From the NCBI GenBank assembly GCA_964387645.1, contig CAYLYM010000014.1, positions 1 to 48,241 on the forward strand: a DNA stretch of 48,241 bases, in the 5' to 3' direction. Of this stretch, positions 1 through 8,732 are shown piece by piece; the stretch's first letter is position 1, and every line of letters starts with the position of its first letter. The notes under the pieces are model-generated. The model saw only the letters and a program-made list of their open reading frames with translations, ran no database searches and was not told the DNA's origin. The position numbers were made by a program, and so were the translations under genes. This DNA comes from CAYLYM01 sp964387645 (lineage in GTDB: Bacteria > Calditrichota > Calditrichia > RBG-13-44-9).

Positions 1-221
1 GAATTAAAAAATCTCAAATAAAAATGCCGCACCTCATTCCGTAAAACTTCCTGATAAAGTTTTTCTTTAGAGCGAAAGTAATAATGGAGCAAAGCTTTAT
101 TAATTCCGGCGTTCCTTGCGATTTCTTCCATGCGTGCCCCATCCATACCTTTTTCGAGAAAAACCGTTGTTGCAGCTTCTACAATTTTCTTTTCTGTTTC
201 ACTACTGTATTCCATTAACAT
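1..221 (-). CDS. TetR/AcrR-family transcriptional regulator, N-terminal part (cut by window edge)
   Basis: The minus strand reads open from an ATG at 221 to base 1 with no stop, giving 73 residues of a gene that continues outside the window. The peptide begins MLMEYSSETEKKIVEAA and carries the TetR-type DNA-binding domain: a helix with ATTVFLEKG, then MEEIARNAGINKALLHYYF, which fits the helix-turn-helix and the conserved YYF that closes it. TetR proteins are usually ligand-responsive repressors; the ligand domain is outside the window, so the inducer is unknown. A second possible start is the ATG at 215, and neither has a strong ribosome binding site. An 18-bp palindrome lies about 35 bp upstream and may be its own operator. 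Confidence 0.85.
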   Translation of the reverse strand, partial: MLMEYSSETEKKIVEAATTVFLEKGMDGARMEEIARNAGINKALLHYYFRSKEKLYQEVLRNEVRHFYLRFFN

Positions 222-254
222 GGGAATAATTAACCAATTAATTTAAATATAAAG

Positions 255-272
255 TTTAACCATTTAGTTAAA
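255..272. promoter_or_regulatory. Candidate TetR operator upstream of the truncated regulator
   Basis: The arms TTTAAC (255-260) and GTTAAA (267-272) form a perfect inverted repeat with a 6-bp spacer. A related half-site, TTAACCAATTAATTTAAA, starts at about 230, closer to the start codon. TetR regulators commonly bind palindromes of this size between their own start and a neighbouring promoter. The assignment is positional inference in AT-rich DNA. Confidence 0.4.
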
Positions 273-469
273 ATATAGCCAAGCTAAAAAAAACACAAGT
301 AATAATTTATTTTCTATTTTCTATAGAAATTTACTCAATAGAAATCTTTGGGTATGGTACACTTTTTCTATTTAGTAAATTAATCATGAAATACATCTTT
401 CAAGAAAAACAGAAATATGCTGAGAAAACCATCGTCAGGTATTTTTTAACCAGTCGGAAAACAATTATA

Positions 470-1642
470 CTACGTTTCATAAGCCTGGGCTAATAATTCT
501 TGAATTTTCCGATAAATATCTTTCAACGGTTGACCGGTTTTTTCGGCAATACGGCGACATTCTTCATACTCGGGTAAAAAGTGTTTTTTTTCCTGCCATA
601 TAACTTCTTTGACCTGAATTTTTCCCCAGGGCGAATCCACTATCTTCAATTTACGTTTTAATTTTTCCCGGTAAACTGGAAAGTAACGAAAGCCAATGGT
701 ACTGGTTTCTTCATATAATATATTTCGGATATCATCGATTTTATCGGCATCTGCCAGGATGGAAATCAGAATCCCCGGTCGGCCCTTTTTCATGATTGTA
801 GTATAAAATGAAACATCCATGGCACCAGTTTTGAATAATTTCTCCTGTAGATAAGGATAGATTTCGGGATTCATATCATCAATATTGGTTTCAATTTGAT
901 AAACAGCATCATATTCATGCTTACTAGAAAATTCTCCAATCCAGATTCGTAAAAGATTGGGCACTTCTTCCCAATCTTTATTTCCCGCTCCGTATCCGGT
1001 TGCCAAAATCTTAAAGGTTTGCTGAACAGGGAGTAAACCATCAGAAATTGTGGTGATAAGCGCCGCTCCAGTTGGCGTAACCATTTCCCCTTGTATAGGC
1101 CGATAAACAACCGGATAGTTTTTTAATAATGCCATTGTTGCTGGTGCTGGTACAGGTAATTTACCATGAGCAGCTTTCACAATCCCCTGGCTTAAAGGTA
1201 AGGGTGAAGAAAAGATTTTTTCTGGTTGAAGGTAGTCTAAACAAATTAAAGCGCCTACAATGTCAATAATTGAATCCATCGCACCTACCTCATGGAAATG
1301 GACTTTTTCCAGAGGGATTTGGTGGATTCTGGCTTCTTCTTCACCCAATCTTCGAAAAACTTTAATAGACTTCTCTTTAATTGACGAGTTTAATTCAGAT
1401 TTTTGAATAATTTTTTCAATATCTGAAAAATGCCTATGGATATGCTCATGATAAATCACAGTAAATTTTTTAGCGGAAATGTGGTGGCGTTGAGTATTTT
1501 CCAGTTTCAATTGATAGTCTTTCAAATTTAGTTTGGCCAATTCCTGTTCTAAATAATCAAAAGGAACCAAACCATCCAGAAATGCACCCAACAACATATC
1601 CCCTGAAGCGCCTCCCACAGCGTCAATATAAATAAATCTCAT
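470..1642 (-). CDS. larC: LarC-like nickel insertion protein (nickel-pincer nucleotide cofactor synthesis)
   Basis: The 390-residue protein belongs to the LarC (DUF111) family. LarC performs CTP-dependent nickel insertion into the pyridinium bis-thiocarboxylate nucleotide, the last step in making the cofactor of lactate racemase and related racemases. Family marks are the N-terminal YIDAVGGASGDMLLGAFLDG, the histidine-rich HFHEVGAMDSIIDIVGA near residue 120, and the MVTPTGAAL segment near 190. Here it is one uninterrupted frame, unlike the Lactiplantibacillus gene, which is split by a programmed frameshift. The start ATG has GAGGG five bases upstream. LarB, LarE and a LarA-type target enzyme are not in the window. 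It lies downstream of rpoD, beyond a terminator, so it is probably transcribed separately. Confidence 0.9.
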   Translation of the reverse strand: MRFIYIDAVGGASGDMLLGAFLDGLVPFDYLEQELAKLNLKDYQLKLENTQRHHISAKKFTVIYHEHIHRHFSDIEKIIQKSELNSSIKEKSIKVFRRLGEEEARIHQIPLEKVHFHEVGAMDSIIDIVGALICLDYLQPEKIFSSPLPLSQGIVKAAHGKLPVPAPATMALLKNYPVVYRPIQGEMVTPTGAALITTISDGLLPVQQTFKILATGYGAGNKDWEEVPNLLRIWIGEFSSKHEYDAVYQIETNIDDMNPEIYPYLQEKLFKTGAMDVSFYTTIMKKGRPGILISILADADKIDDIRNILYEETSTIGFRYFPVYREKLKRKLKIVDSPWGKIQVKEVIWQEKKHFLPEYEECRRIAEKTGQPLKDIYRKIQELLAQAYET

Positions 1643-1792
1643 TTAATCCCTCTTCTTATTTTACAAAATAAATTTTTACTCATACATTTGGTTTAAATAG
1701 AAAAATCTACTTACAAAATATTTAAAGATAAAATTAATACCCAACATGAAAAATTTATAATAAAAAATGTAAACAATGCCAAATTATTCAAA

Positions 1793-1830
1793 TAAAAAAC
1801 CCGAAGCCATCACAGCTCCGGGTTTTTTAT
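1793..1830 (-). terminator. Intrinsic terminator of the rpoD transcript
   Basis: Read on the minus strand, an A-tract is followed by CCCGGAGC, a 7-base loop and GCTTCGGG, then six T residues. The 8-bp stem is complete in RNA with one G-U pair. On the plus strand the same position is an A-C mismatch, so the structure favours minus-strand transcripts. It begins about 20 bp after the rpoD stop codon and separates rpoD from larC. Confidence 0.85.
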
Positions 1831-1850
1831 TACTAAAATTTAATTCGAGA

Positions 1851-2699
1851 TTATCCCAGGAATGCCCTTAACGCCCTGCTACGAGATGTATGACGCAATC
1901 GGCGAATCGCCTTTTCTTTTATTTGACGAACCCGCTCACGGGTTAAATTAAAGCGTTCACCAATTTCCTCAAGTGTTAAGGGGTGTTCCTGACCTAGACC
2001 GAAATACAATCGGACCACTTCGGCTTCGCGCTTTGTCAGGGTAGCCAGCGCCCGGTCGATTTCAACTTTCAGTGACTCATCGATCAATTCGTTATCTGGG
2101 GGCGGTTGATGATCATTCTGGATCACATCCAACAATCGATTATCCTCACTATTGCTAAATGGAGCATCCATACTCAAATGTCGACCGGAAATTTTCAGCG
2201 TATCAGCTACTTCAAAATCGGTCATATCCAGTTGCTCAGCTATTTCGCTGGCGCTGGGTTCGCGTTCAAATTCCTGTTCCAAAGCCGAGTAGGCCTTACC
2301 GATCTTATTCAAAGCGCCAACTCGGTTTAGTGGTAAACGAACCACACGGGATTGCTCAGCTAATGCTTGCAAAATGCTCTGTCGAATCCACCAAACTGCA
2401 TAGGAGATAAATTTGAATCCGCGTGTCTCATCAAAACGTTTGGCCGCCTTGATCAATCCCAAATTACCTTCGTTGATCAAATCGCCAAGAGATAAGCCCT
2501 GATTCTGATACTGCTTTGCCACACTCACAACAAAGCGTAAATTTGCTTTTGTTAGCTTCTCCAACGCTTCTTGATCATTCTGTTTGATCCGTCGAGCCAA
2601 CTCAATCTCTTCTTGTGGGGTTAACAAGGGGACTTCCCCAATTTCCTGAAGATATTTGTCTAAAGATTGACTTGCTCTACTAATTGAGCCTCGAGCCAT
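1851..2699 (-). CDS. rpoD: Primary RNA polymerase sigma factor (sigma-70, RpoD/SigA)
   Basis: The 282-residue protein directs RNA polymerase to housekeeping promoters. Region 1.2 is seen at residues 12-40 (SLDKYLQEIGEVPLLTPQEE). Region 2 includes NLRFVVSVAKQYQNQGLSLG and the -10-reading FKFISYAVWWIRQSI. Region 3 follows, and region 4 ends with LTLEEIGERFNLTRERVRQI, the -35-reading helix-turn-helix. Region 1.1 is absent. This length and layout are typical of primary sigma factors of the Bacteroidota/Chlorobiota side of bacteria, and it is the best taxonomic marker here. GGAGG lies 13 bases before the ATG, a somewhat long spacing. The capA-like gene ends 55 bp upstream, so the two may be co-transcribed. 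Confidence 0.95.
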   Translation of the reverse strand: MARGSISRASQSLDKYLQEIGEVPLLTPQEEIELARRIKQNDQEALEKLTKANLRFVVSVAKQYQNQGLSLGDLINEGNLGLIKAAKRFDETRGFKFISYAVWWIRQSILQALAEQSRVVRLPLNRVGALNKIGKAYSALEQEFEREPSASEIAEQLDMTDFEVADTLKISGRHLSMDAPFSNSEDNRLLDVIQNDHQPPPDNELIDESLKVEIDRALATLTKREAEVVRLYFGLGQEHPLTLEEIGERFNLTRERVRQIKEKAIRRLRHTSRSRALRAFLG

Positions 2700-2754
2700 T
2701 CTTGTTCTAATACCTCCTTTGTTACTCTGGTTTTTGGTTTAACGGTTCATCTAT

Positions 2755-3819
2755 TTAATTAATTTCTAAATTTATCCAACCATCGTTACTCACTACGACT
2801 TGATTATCATTAAGTTCCCTGGATAAATTTTGTAATTCCTTCAAAAAATTTACTTTGCATTCTCCAATTAATAATCGTGGTCGAAACTCAACTTCCTTAT
2901 TATAGACATTTATCGGGTAAATTCTACATTTATTTATCGAATTGGTTCCATAAAAAAATTTTAAAATCATACTCACACGGGCATTTTCACTATAGGAACC
3001 AAAAACAAAATTGCCCAAACTGTAAGCAATAATTTTACCTTTATAAATTTCAATACCCTGAATCACGTGTGGATGATGTCCGATAATCAAATCTGCACCC
3101 ATATCAATGGTTTTATGTGCCAGTTCTATCTGATAATCTTTTGGTTTATTCAACAACTCAGCACCCCAGTGAAAAGAAACGATCACTAAATCATAATTTT
3201 CTTTAAATGATCGAATATCATCATAGAAAAACGTATCGTAAGGAAAACAAGTTCCAGCAGAAGTATCTGTAGCCCAAAACTCTTGTGGGAAAGTAAGACT
3301 ATAGCTGGCAATAGCGACTGACTTATCTTTTATAGTTAATACAGCAGGCTTCCTTGCAGCTTTTAAATTCTCTCCAGCACCGGAAAACTTAATATTATGC
3401 TTTTGTAAAAATTCCCTGGTTTGAGCTAGTACATCTGGCCCATAATCCATAATATGGTTATTTGCCAGGCTAACGACATTAATACCCCCAGCCATTAAAA
3501 CATTAATAAAAGATGGAGGAACCCGAAAAGTATAAGTTTTATCAAATGGTTCTCCACCTATTCCAAAAGGGGCTTCAAGATTTACAAAAAAAATATCTGC
3601 ATCGGATAATACACTATCAATTTGTCGAAAAGGATAATCCCACCCTTCAGACAAAACAACTTCTTGTACCCAGCGACCCAACATTAAATCACCTGCTGCA
3701 ACTATCTTTATAGACGAACTTTCCCTATTTTTAGCTCCAATTAACTGTGAATTAAAAAATATTAATATTAAAAATAAATACTTAGAAACTCTATGAATCA
3801 AAATCAATTCCCTCTTCAC
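2755..3819 (-). CDS. CapA-family (poly-gamma-glutamate synthesis type) metallophosphatase-like protein
   Basis: The 354-residue protein has a hydrophobic N-terminal stretch (YLFLILIFFNSQLIGA) that looks like a signal peptide, and a CapA/PgsA fold. Motifs in order are AAGDLMLGR, FFVNLEAPF, VSLANNHIMDYG, IIGHHPHVIQGIE and IAYSLGNFVFG; these are the metal-binding signatures of the calcineurin-like CapA family. CapA proteins act with CapB/CapC in polyglutamate capsule export, but none is nearby, so the substrate here is unknown. No ATG start is available. A GTG at 3819 overlaps the previous gene by 29 bp. A TTG at 3801, with GAGGG eight bases upstream, is an equally good or better start and gives a tidier signal peptide. 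Confidence 0.8.
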   Translation of the reverse strand: MKRELILIHRVSKYLFLILIFFNSQLIGAKNRESSSIKIVAAGDLMLGRWVQEVVLSEGWDYPFRQIDSVLSDADIFFVNLEAPFGIGGEPFDKTYTFRVPPSFINVLMAGGINVVSLANNHIMDYGPDVLAQTREFLQKHNIKFSGAGENLKAARKPAVLTIKDKSVAIASYSLTFPQEFWATDTSAGTCFPYDTFFYDDIRSFKENYDLVIVSFHWGAELLNKPKDYQIELAHKTIDMGADLIIGHHPHVIQGIEIYKGKIIAYSLGNFVFGSYSENARVSMILKFFYGTNSINKCRIYPINVYNKEVEFRPRLLIGECKVNFLKELQNLSRELNDNQVVVSNDGWINLEIN

Positions 3820-4108
3820 TTTTTATTCGCCCCAATTCGCTTTCCTTTTCATGCAATTCTCTTTTTAATGACTCGATCTGCTTGTGTATCTCTCTAATCT
3901 TCTCATCTACACACAACGTGCCCTCACCTTCTGCTAATTTTTCTGAAATTACTTTACCCAATTCGACATATTTTCCATCTAACCGATGCTCCAGGTGCAA
4001 AATTTCTAATTTAATCCGTCCAACACTGGTTAGCTCTTCAGTCTTGTCAATCGCCAAATTCAAACTGTCAATAACGTTTTTCTTAATTTTATCCCACAAC
4101 TCAGTCAT
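3791..4108 (-). CDS. Small coiled-coil protein of unknown function
   Basis: I do not recognise a named family. The 105-residue product is highly charged and almost entirely helical. An N-terminal amphipathic part (MTELWDKIKKNVIDSLNLAI) is followed by heptad-like stretches with many Glu, Lys and Leu (HLEHRLDGKYVELGKVISEK and IREIHKQIESLKRELHEKES), so a coiled coil is likely. The start ATG has AAGGAT six bases upstream. Its 3' end overlaps the capA-like gene, which suggests translational coupling. It lies 85 bp after deoB on the same strand. Similar small helical proteins are often found beside envelope genes, but no role can be assigned. Confidence 0.75.
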   Translation of the reverse strand: MTELWDKIKKNVIDSLNLAIDKTEELTSVGRIKLEILHLEHRLDGKYVELGKVISEKLAEGEGTLCVDEKIREIHKQIESLKRELHEKESELGRIKSEEGIDFDS

Positions 4109-4193
4109 TTTTAAATCCTTATAATAAAAATTTAAATGATCGTAATAATTTACAAAATATTTACCAAAAATTTTTAAAAAAATTATATAAATT

Positions 4194-5378
4194 TTAATTC
4201 GTAATTAAGGACCAAAAACTTGTACCATCTAACTGGCAATTTTTTAACTGCATAGCTTCCGCAATAGTTTTGCCCAAGTCTGCAAAAGTCGACCTAGTCC
4301 CAATATTTACACCTGACTTTATAGAAGGACCATAAACCAAAACTGGAACATACTCTCTGGAATGATCCGTGCTTGGAGTTGTTGGATCGTTACCATGGTC
4401 TGCTGTAATTATGAATAAATCTTCCTGGCCGACAAATTCCAGAAACTCCGGTATTTTCTGATCCAATCTTTCCAATTCTGCTTTAAAACCATAGACATCA
4501 TTCCGATGTCCCCATAACATATCAAAATCCACCAGATTAATCATGATCAAACCTTCTTCCACAGTTTTCATCTGTTTTAATAAGACTTCCATGCCCTCAG
4601 CATTGTTACTGGTGTGAAGTTTCACATCCCATCCAACTCCAGCGTAAAGGTCATCAATCTTTCCAATGCCAATAGTGGGGAATCCATTCTCCTGGGTATA
4701 ATTTTGCAACAATTTTCTGGGAGGTTTTAGGGAAAAATCCCGTCTCTCCGATGTGCGGGTGAAATTTTCTGGAGAATCTCCTACAAATGGTCGAGCAATA
4801 ACCCGGGAAACTGCGTGATTTCCTGTGAGAATTTCACGAGCAATCTGGCACATATGATAGAGTTCTTCTAACGGAATTACCTCTTTATGTGCAGCAATTT
4901 GAAAAACGCTGTCGGCCGAAGTATAAACGATAGGTTTCCCAGTTTTCAGATGTTCCATTCCCAATTCTTTAATAATATCGGTTCCAGAAGCAGGCTTATT
5001 CCCCAATATTCCCTTCCCGACTTTTTGAATAAAAGAATCTACTACCTCAGGCGGGAAACCTTTTGGATAAGTGGGAAAGGCAAAATCTAAAATACATCCT
5101 GCAATTTCCCAGTGGCCAGTGGTACTATCTTTTCCAGGAGATTGCTCAGCCATTTTTCCATAACATGCCATCGGATTATCCTGGAATTCAACGCCAGATA
5201 TTTTAGCAATATTACCCAGTCCCATTTTCTGGAAATTAGGTAACTTAAGCCCACCAATGGCCTCGGCTAAATTCCCCAACGTATTACTGCCCTCATCCCC
5301 ATATTTATAAGCATCAGGCAATTCTCCTATACCAACCCCATCAATCACTAAAAGAATTGTGCGTTTTATTTTTATCAT
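4194..5378 (-). CDS. deoB: Phosphopentomutase
   Basis: The 394-residue enzyme interconverts ribose 1-phosphate (or deoxyribose 1-phosphate) and the 5-phosphates, linking nucleoside breakdown to the pentose phosphate pathway. It is a cytosolic alkaline-phosphatase-superfamily enzyme using two Mn2+ ions. Visible motifs are VIDGVGIGELPDA (metal Asp13), PGKDSTTGHWEIAG (Thr87 aligns with the phosphorylated Thr of the Bacillus enzyme), NLVDFDMLWGHRNDVYGF, and IITADHGNDPTTPSTDHSRE with the metal Asp/His ligands. Its length is normal for the family. It lies 114 bp downstream of the patatin-like gene and 85 bp upstream of the coiled-coil gene, all on the minus strand. The ribosome binding site is weak. 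Confidence 0.95.
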   Translation of the reverse strand: MIKIKRTILLVIDGVGIGELPDAYKYGDEGSNTLGNLAEAIGGLKLPNFQKMGLGNIAKISGVEFQDNPMACYGKMAEQSPGKDSTTGHWEIAGCILDFAFPTYPKGFPPEVVDSFIQKVGKGILGNKPASGTDIIKELGMEHLKTGKPIVYTSADSVFQIAAHKEVIPLEELYHMCQIAREILTGNHAVSRVIARPFVGDSPENFTRTSERRDFSLKPPRKLLQNYTQENGFPTIGIGKIDDLYAGVGWDVKLHTSNNAEGMEVLLKQMKTVEEGLIMINLVDFDMLWGHRNDVYGFKAELERLDQKIPEFLEFVGQEDLFIITADHGNDPTTPSTDHSREYVPVLVYGPSIKSGVNIGTRSTFADLGKTIAEAMQLKNCQLDGTSFWSLITN

Positions 5379-5492
5379 AATAATTACCTGATGACTATTA
5401 GATGAAAATTATTAAAGAATGATACAAAAATTTACCTCAATTTTTTTAGAAATAACAATAAACTTACCCACCTAAAATTCTTCTTATGTTTT

Positions 5493-6401
5493 TTAATAGG
5501 ATGATTTAAAAAAACGTTTCCAAAAACTTTTCGAGGGTTGGATAATTTTTTTATTAAGTTCTTCAAGTTTATTTAAAGCAGCCTGTTCCCCTGCCCTGAT
5601 AATTTCATCCATATACTTGAAATCATACCAAAGGAAATCACCCACATCTGGCTCAATCTGTAAATCTGCTTGCTTAGCTGTCTCCTTGTAAAGTAGCGAA
5701 GACGTAACAGAATTAACCCGTAATAAAATATCAAAAACGTTTCTATAATCCGCTTGTGGTTTAAGTGTTTGTTTCACATTAACGCTAATTATTTTTTGTG
5801 CACCAAGATCTTGTGCAAATTTCACAGGCAGAGAATAGGTTACAGCTCCATCAACCAACAATTTAGAGTCCCATTGAATTGGTGGCAGATATCCTGGTAT
5901 AGAACTACTCGCCTTAATAGCTAACTGAATATCTCCCTGAGTAAAAAGCACAGGCTCGCCACTAACTAAATCTGTTGCATTACAGGCAAAAGGAATTTCA
6001 GTTTCTGAAATATCTCCTGGTTTTATTAAATATTTAATTGTGCTATCCAATTTATCATTTTTCAAAATCGATCGACGGGTTGCCACCATATTAAGAAGAA
6101 CACGCTTAAATAAATTTCTTGCAATTTGATGTAAAAAATCGTCATCATACTCCGTATCTCGATGCCTTTCTAATACACTTATACTCAAGCTCTCGTACTC
6201 AGTGCTCTTGAAGTATTCGCGCACTTTTTGCTCAATCGAATTAATATCTGGTGTTTGGGCGTACATTCCTCCAATAATAGAACCAATACTACATCCAACA
6301 ATCAAATCAGGACGGAATCCATGTCTTTCAAGAACTTTCAGAACTCCTATGTGTGCCAATCCCCTGGCACCACCACCACCCAAAACCAGTGCTGTTTTCA
6401 T
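5493..6401 (-). CDS. Patatin-like phospholipase (RssA/NTE family)
   Basis: The 302-residue protein has the complete patatin catalytic set: the oxyanion loop GGGGARG (residues 8-14), the nucleophile motif GCSIG (Ser38) and the catalytic Asp in VDGAV (Asp184). This Ser-Asp dyad hydrolyses acyl chains from phospholipids or lysophospholipids. There is no signal peptide, so it is probably cytoplasmic or peripheral at the inner membrane, as for the RssA/YchK group. Its physiological substrate is unknown. GGAG stands five bases before the ATG. It is the first gene of the minus-strand run that continues through deoB to rpoD, and it faces the phosphatase gene at 6672 across a 270-bp divergent spacer that should carry both promoters. 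Confidence 0.9.
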   Translation of the reverse strand: MKTALVLGGGGARGLAHIGVLKVLERHGFRPDLIVGCSIGSIIGGMYAQTPDINSIEQKVREYFKSTEYESLSISVLERHRDTEYDDDFLHQIARNLFKRVLLNMVATRRSILKNDKLDSTIKYLIKPGDISETEIPFACNATDLVSGEPVLFTQGDIQLAIKASSSIPGYLPPIQWDSKLLVDGAVTYSLPVKFAQDLGAQKIISVNVKQTLKPQADYRNVFDILLRVNSVTSSLLYKETAKQADLQIEPDVGDFLWYDFKYMDEIIRAGEQAALNKLEELNKKIIQPSKSFWKRFFKSSY

Positions 6402-6671
6402 CTTTTCTCCATTTTTATAAATATTTTTCTAATCAAAAATTTTTAACGATTTTTCAATATAATCACTCATCCTAAAAATTTCATTTATTTTTTTTATTAT
6501 GATCTTAAATATCGTACCTTATGAAATTTATCTAAATCAAAAATTTTCATTATCACATTAAACGATCATTGTGAGCATTAAAAATAAACAGATCCCTTGA
6601 ATTCTTAATTCAAATGGTTTTAAAAAGAAATTTAAACTATATTTATAAATGATTTTTAGGAGATAAAAACT

Positions 6672-8618
6672 GTGAAAACACAACCGATTATAAAAAAATT
6701 TTTCAGAGTTGGTCTCACGGCATTGATTTTCAGTGTTATTTTTCTTATCCTATATTATGTTTTCGGATTACTCATTGGATTCAAGCATCCTATTTTAGCT
6801 ATTTTTATTACCCTTTTCTTTCTGGTTTATTTCTATGAACAAATTACTGATTCTATCCGAAATTTTATAGATAAGAATTTTTATAGAAAAATATTTGCCA
6901 TTACCCAAGATTTAAATGCCCTTAACCAGGATTTAAATAAAACAACCGATTTTTCTCAACTAACTGGAAGATTTGTAAAGTTTTTAAAACACTCTCTGGC
7001 CGAATATTCATGGGCATTTTACCTAAAATGGGGTGAAGAATTTGAACTTTTTGAAAAAAATAGTATTGATATAAAATTACCCAGGCTCATTAATCTGTCA
7101 AAAGACAATCCATTAAAAAAGATCCCTAAAAGTGAAATTGATTTTTTTGTTTTGCACAAATACCTTAATGAAAATGCAGAACTCAAAAAAGCTTTTGAAA
7201 AATTAACTATAACTGATCAAATTTATTACTTCTATCCTTTAAAAAGTTATAAAGATTGCACAGGGTTTCTTCTCTTAGATAGAAGGTTTAATTATTTCTT
7301 ACATTTCTACACCCATAGGACATTCATAAAGCGAATTTTTAATAAAACTGCAGACGTATTACAGAACAGCCTTTTATACTCCGAAGTTAAACGAAAATCT
7401 TTACAGAATAGACTACTCGTTGAAATCGGAAAGAAAATTTCATCAACCCTTCATCTTAACGAAGTTTTGAATACCATTGTTGACTCAATAAGTCAACTTG
7501 TATCCTATGATGCTGTGGGTATTTTTTTAATAGACCGTAAAAAAAACATTTTAAAAAGACAAATTACTAGAGGTTATGACGAACAACTTCTAGATAAACT
7601 CATTTTAAAAATTGACCAAGGTTCATACGGTTGGGCAATCAAGAACAAAAAGACACGTATTTCTAACAACACCAAGCATGACCCATATTACTACATGGTT
7701 AGACCTACCACCCGATCACAAGTTTCAATTCCACTTTTAAACGGAGATGAAGTAATCGGCATTTTAGCTTTAGAGAGTGATCGTATAAATCATTTTACCA
7801 AAACAGATGTAGAATTCTTAGAAACCTTTGCCAGTCAGGCAGCTATTGCCATCGAGAATGCTCAGCTCTTCGAAGAATCTTTACAAAGAAAGCGTTTAGA
7901 AAGTGAATTAGTTGTTGCTTCTAAGATTCAAAAAGCTCTGTTACCGGATCGTGCACCATATTTTCCGGGTTTCCAAATCAGCTTTTTAAACCTTCCTTCA
8001 CGGATCGTAAGTGGAGATTTGATAGACATCTTCCGTTCTGGTAAAAATTCCTTGAGCCTGGCTATTGGAGATGTTTCAGGAAAAGGAGCACCTGCTTCTA
8101 TTTTAATGGCCGTTTTATATGCAGGATTTAAAAGTGTTCTAAAAGAATATTACCCTGTGGTCGAAGTGATTGCTCGGTTAAATAATCAATTTTCTGAAGT
8201 TACTGCCGAAGGTTATTACGCGTCTTTCTTTTATGGAGTGATTAATGGAGAATCCAAACAACTAACTTATACAAATGCCGGGCATAATCCTCCTATCCTT
8301 TTACACAAAGATCTATCTTATAAAAGGCTTCAGATTGGGGGGATTGTATTGGGATTTTTACAAGATCAGGAATATCGACAGGATACAATTCAACTAAATT
8401 CTGGAGATTATCTAATTCTATTTACTGACGGTGTTACAGAAGTCAAAAACAGTCAAGGGGTAGAATTTGGCGAAAAAAGGCTTATTAATTTCATTAAAAA
8501 AAATTATGGAAAACATCCAACTGAACTTAAAAACGATTTAGTAAATCAGGTTAAACAATTCTGTTCAAATAAAGAACTGCCTGACGATTTTACCCTGGCA
8601 ATTGTTTATGTAGAATAA
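6672..8618 (+). CDS. Membrane-anchored GAF-domain serine phosphatase (SpoIIE/RsbU type)
   Basis: The 648-residue protein starts at a GTG with AGGAG nine bases upstream. Two hydrophobic segments (about residues 13-35 and 39-54) anchor it. A poorly conserved region (about 75-235) is followed by a GAF sensory domain (about 245-400, ending ETFASQAAIAIENAQLFEE) and a PP2C-like RsbU domain (about 410-648). Metal-binding motifs are GDLID (Asp449, Asp452), IGDVSGKGAPAS (Asp467), a TDG motif in LILFTDGVTEV and a terminal DDFTLAIVYV. Such proteins dephosphorylate anti-sigma-factor antagonists in partner-switching pathways. No RsbV/RsbW-like gene is in the window, so its target is unknown. Confidence 0.88.
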   Translation: MKTQPIIKKFFRVGLTALIFSVIFLILYYVFGLLIGFKHPILAIFITLFFLVYFYEQITDSIRNFIDKNFYRKIFAITQDLNALNQDLNKTTDFSQLTGRFVKFLKHSLAEYSWAFYLKWGEEFELFEKNSIDIKLPRLINLSKDNPLKKIPKSEIDFFVLHKYLNENAELKKAFEKLTITDQIYYFYPLKSYKDCTGFLLLDRRFNYFLHFYTHRTFIKRIFNKTADVLQNSLLYSEVKRKSLQNRLLVEIGKKISSTLHLNEVLNTIVDSISQLVSYDAVGIFLIDRKKNILKRQITRGYDEQLLDKLILKIDQGSYGWAIKNKKTRISNNTKHDPYYYMVRPTTRSQVSIPLLNGDEVIGILALESDRINHFTKTDVEFLETFASQAAIAIENAQLFEESLQRKRLESELVVASKIQKALLPDRAPYFPGFQISFLNLPSRIVSGDLIDIFRSGKNSLSLAIGDVSGKGAPASILMAVLYAGFKSVLKEYYPVVEVIARLNNQFSEVTAEGYYASFFYGVINGESKQLTYTNAGHNPPILLHKDLSYKRLQIGGIVLGFLQDQEYRQDTIQLNSGDYLILFTDGVTEVKNSQGVEFGEKRLINFIKKNYGKHPTELKNDLVNQVKQFCSNKELPDDFTLAIVYVE

Positions 8619-8732
8619 AAAATAATCTTAAAAATTGTTAATCAATATTCTTTCAAATCCTGAGTATGAAAAAAACAATTCTCAAATAAGCACATGATCT
8701 TCTTAAAACATTCATAATGGGTAGTAAGAATA

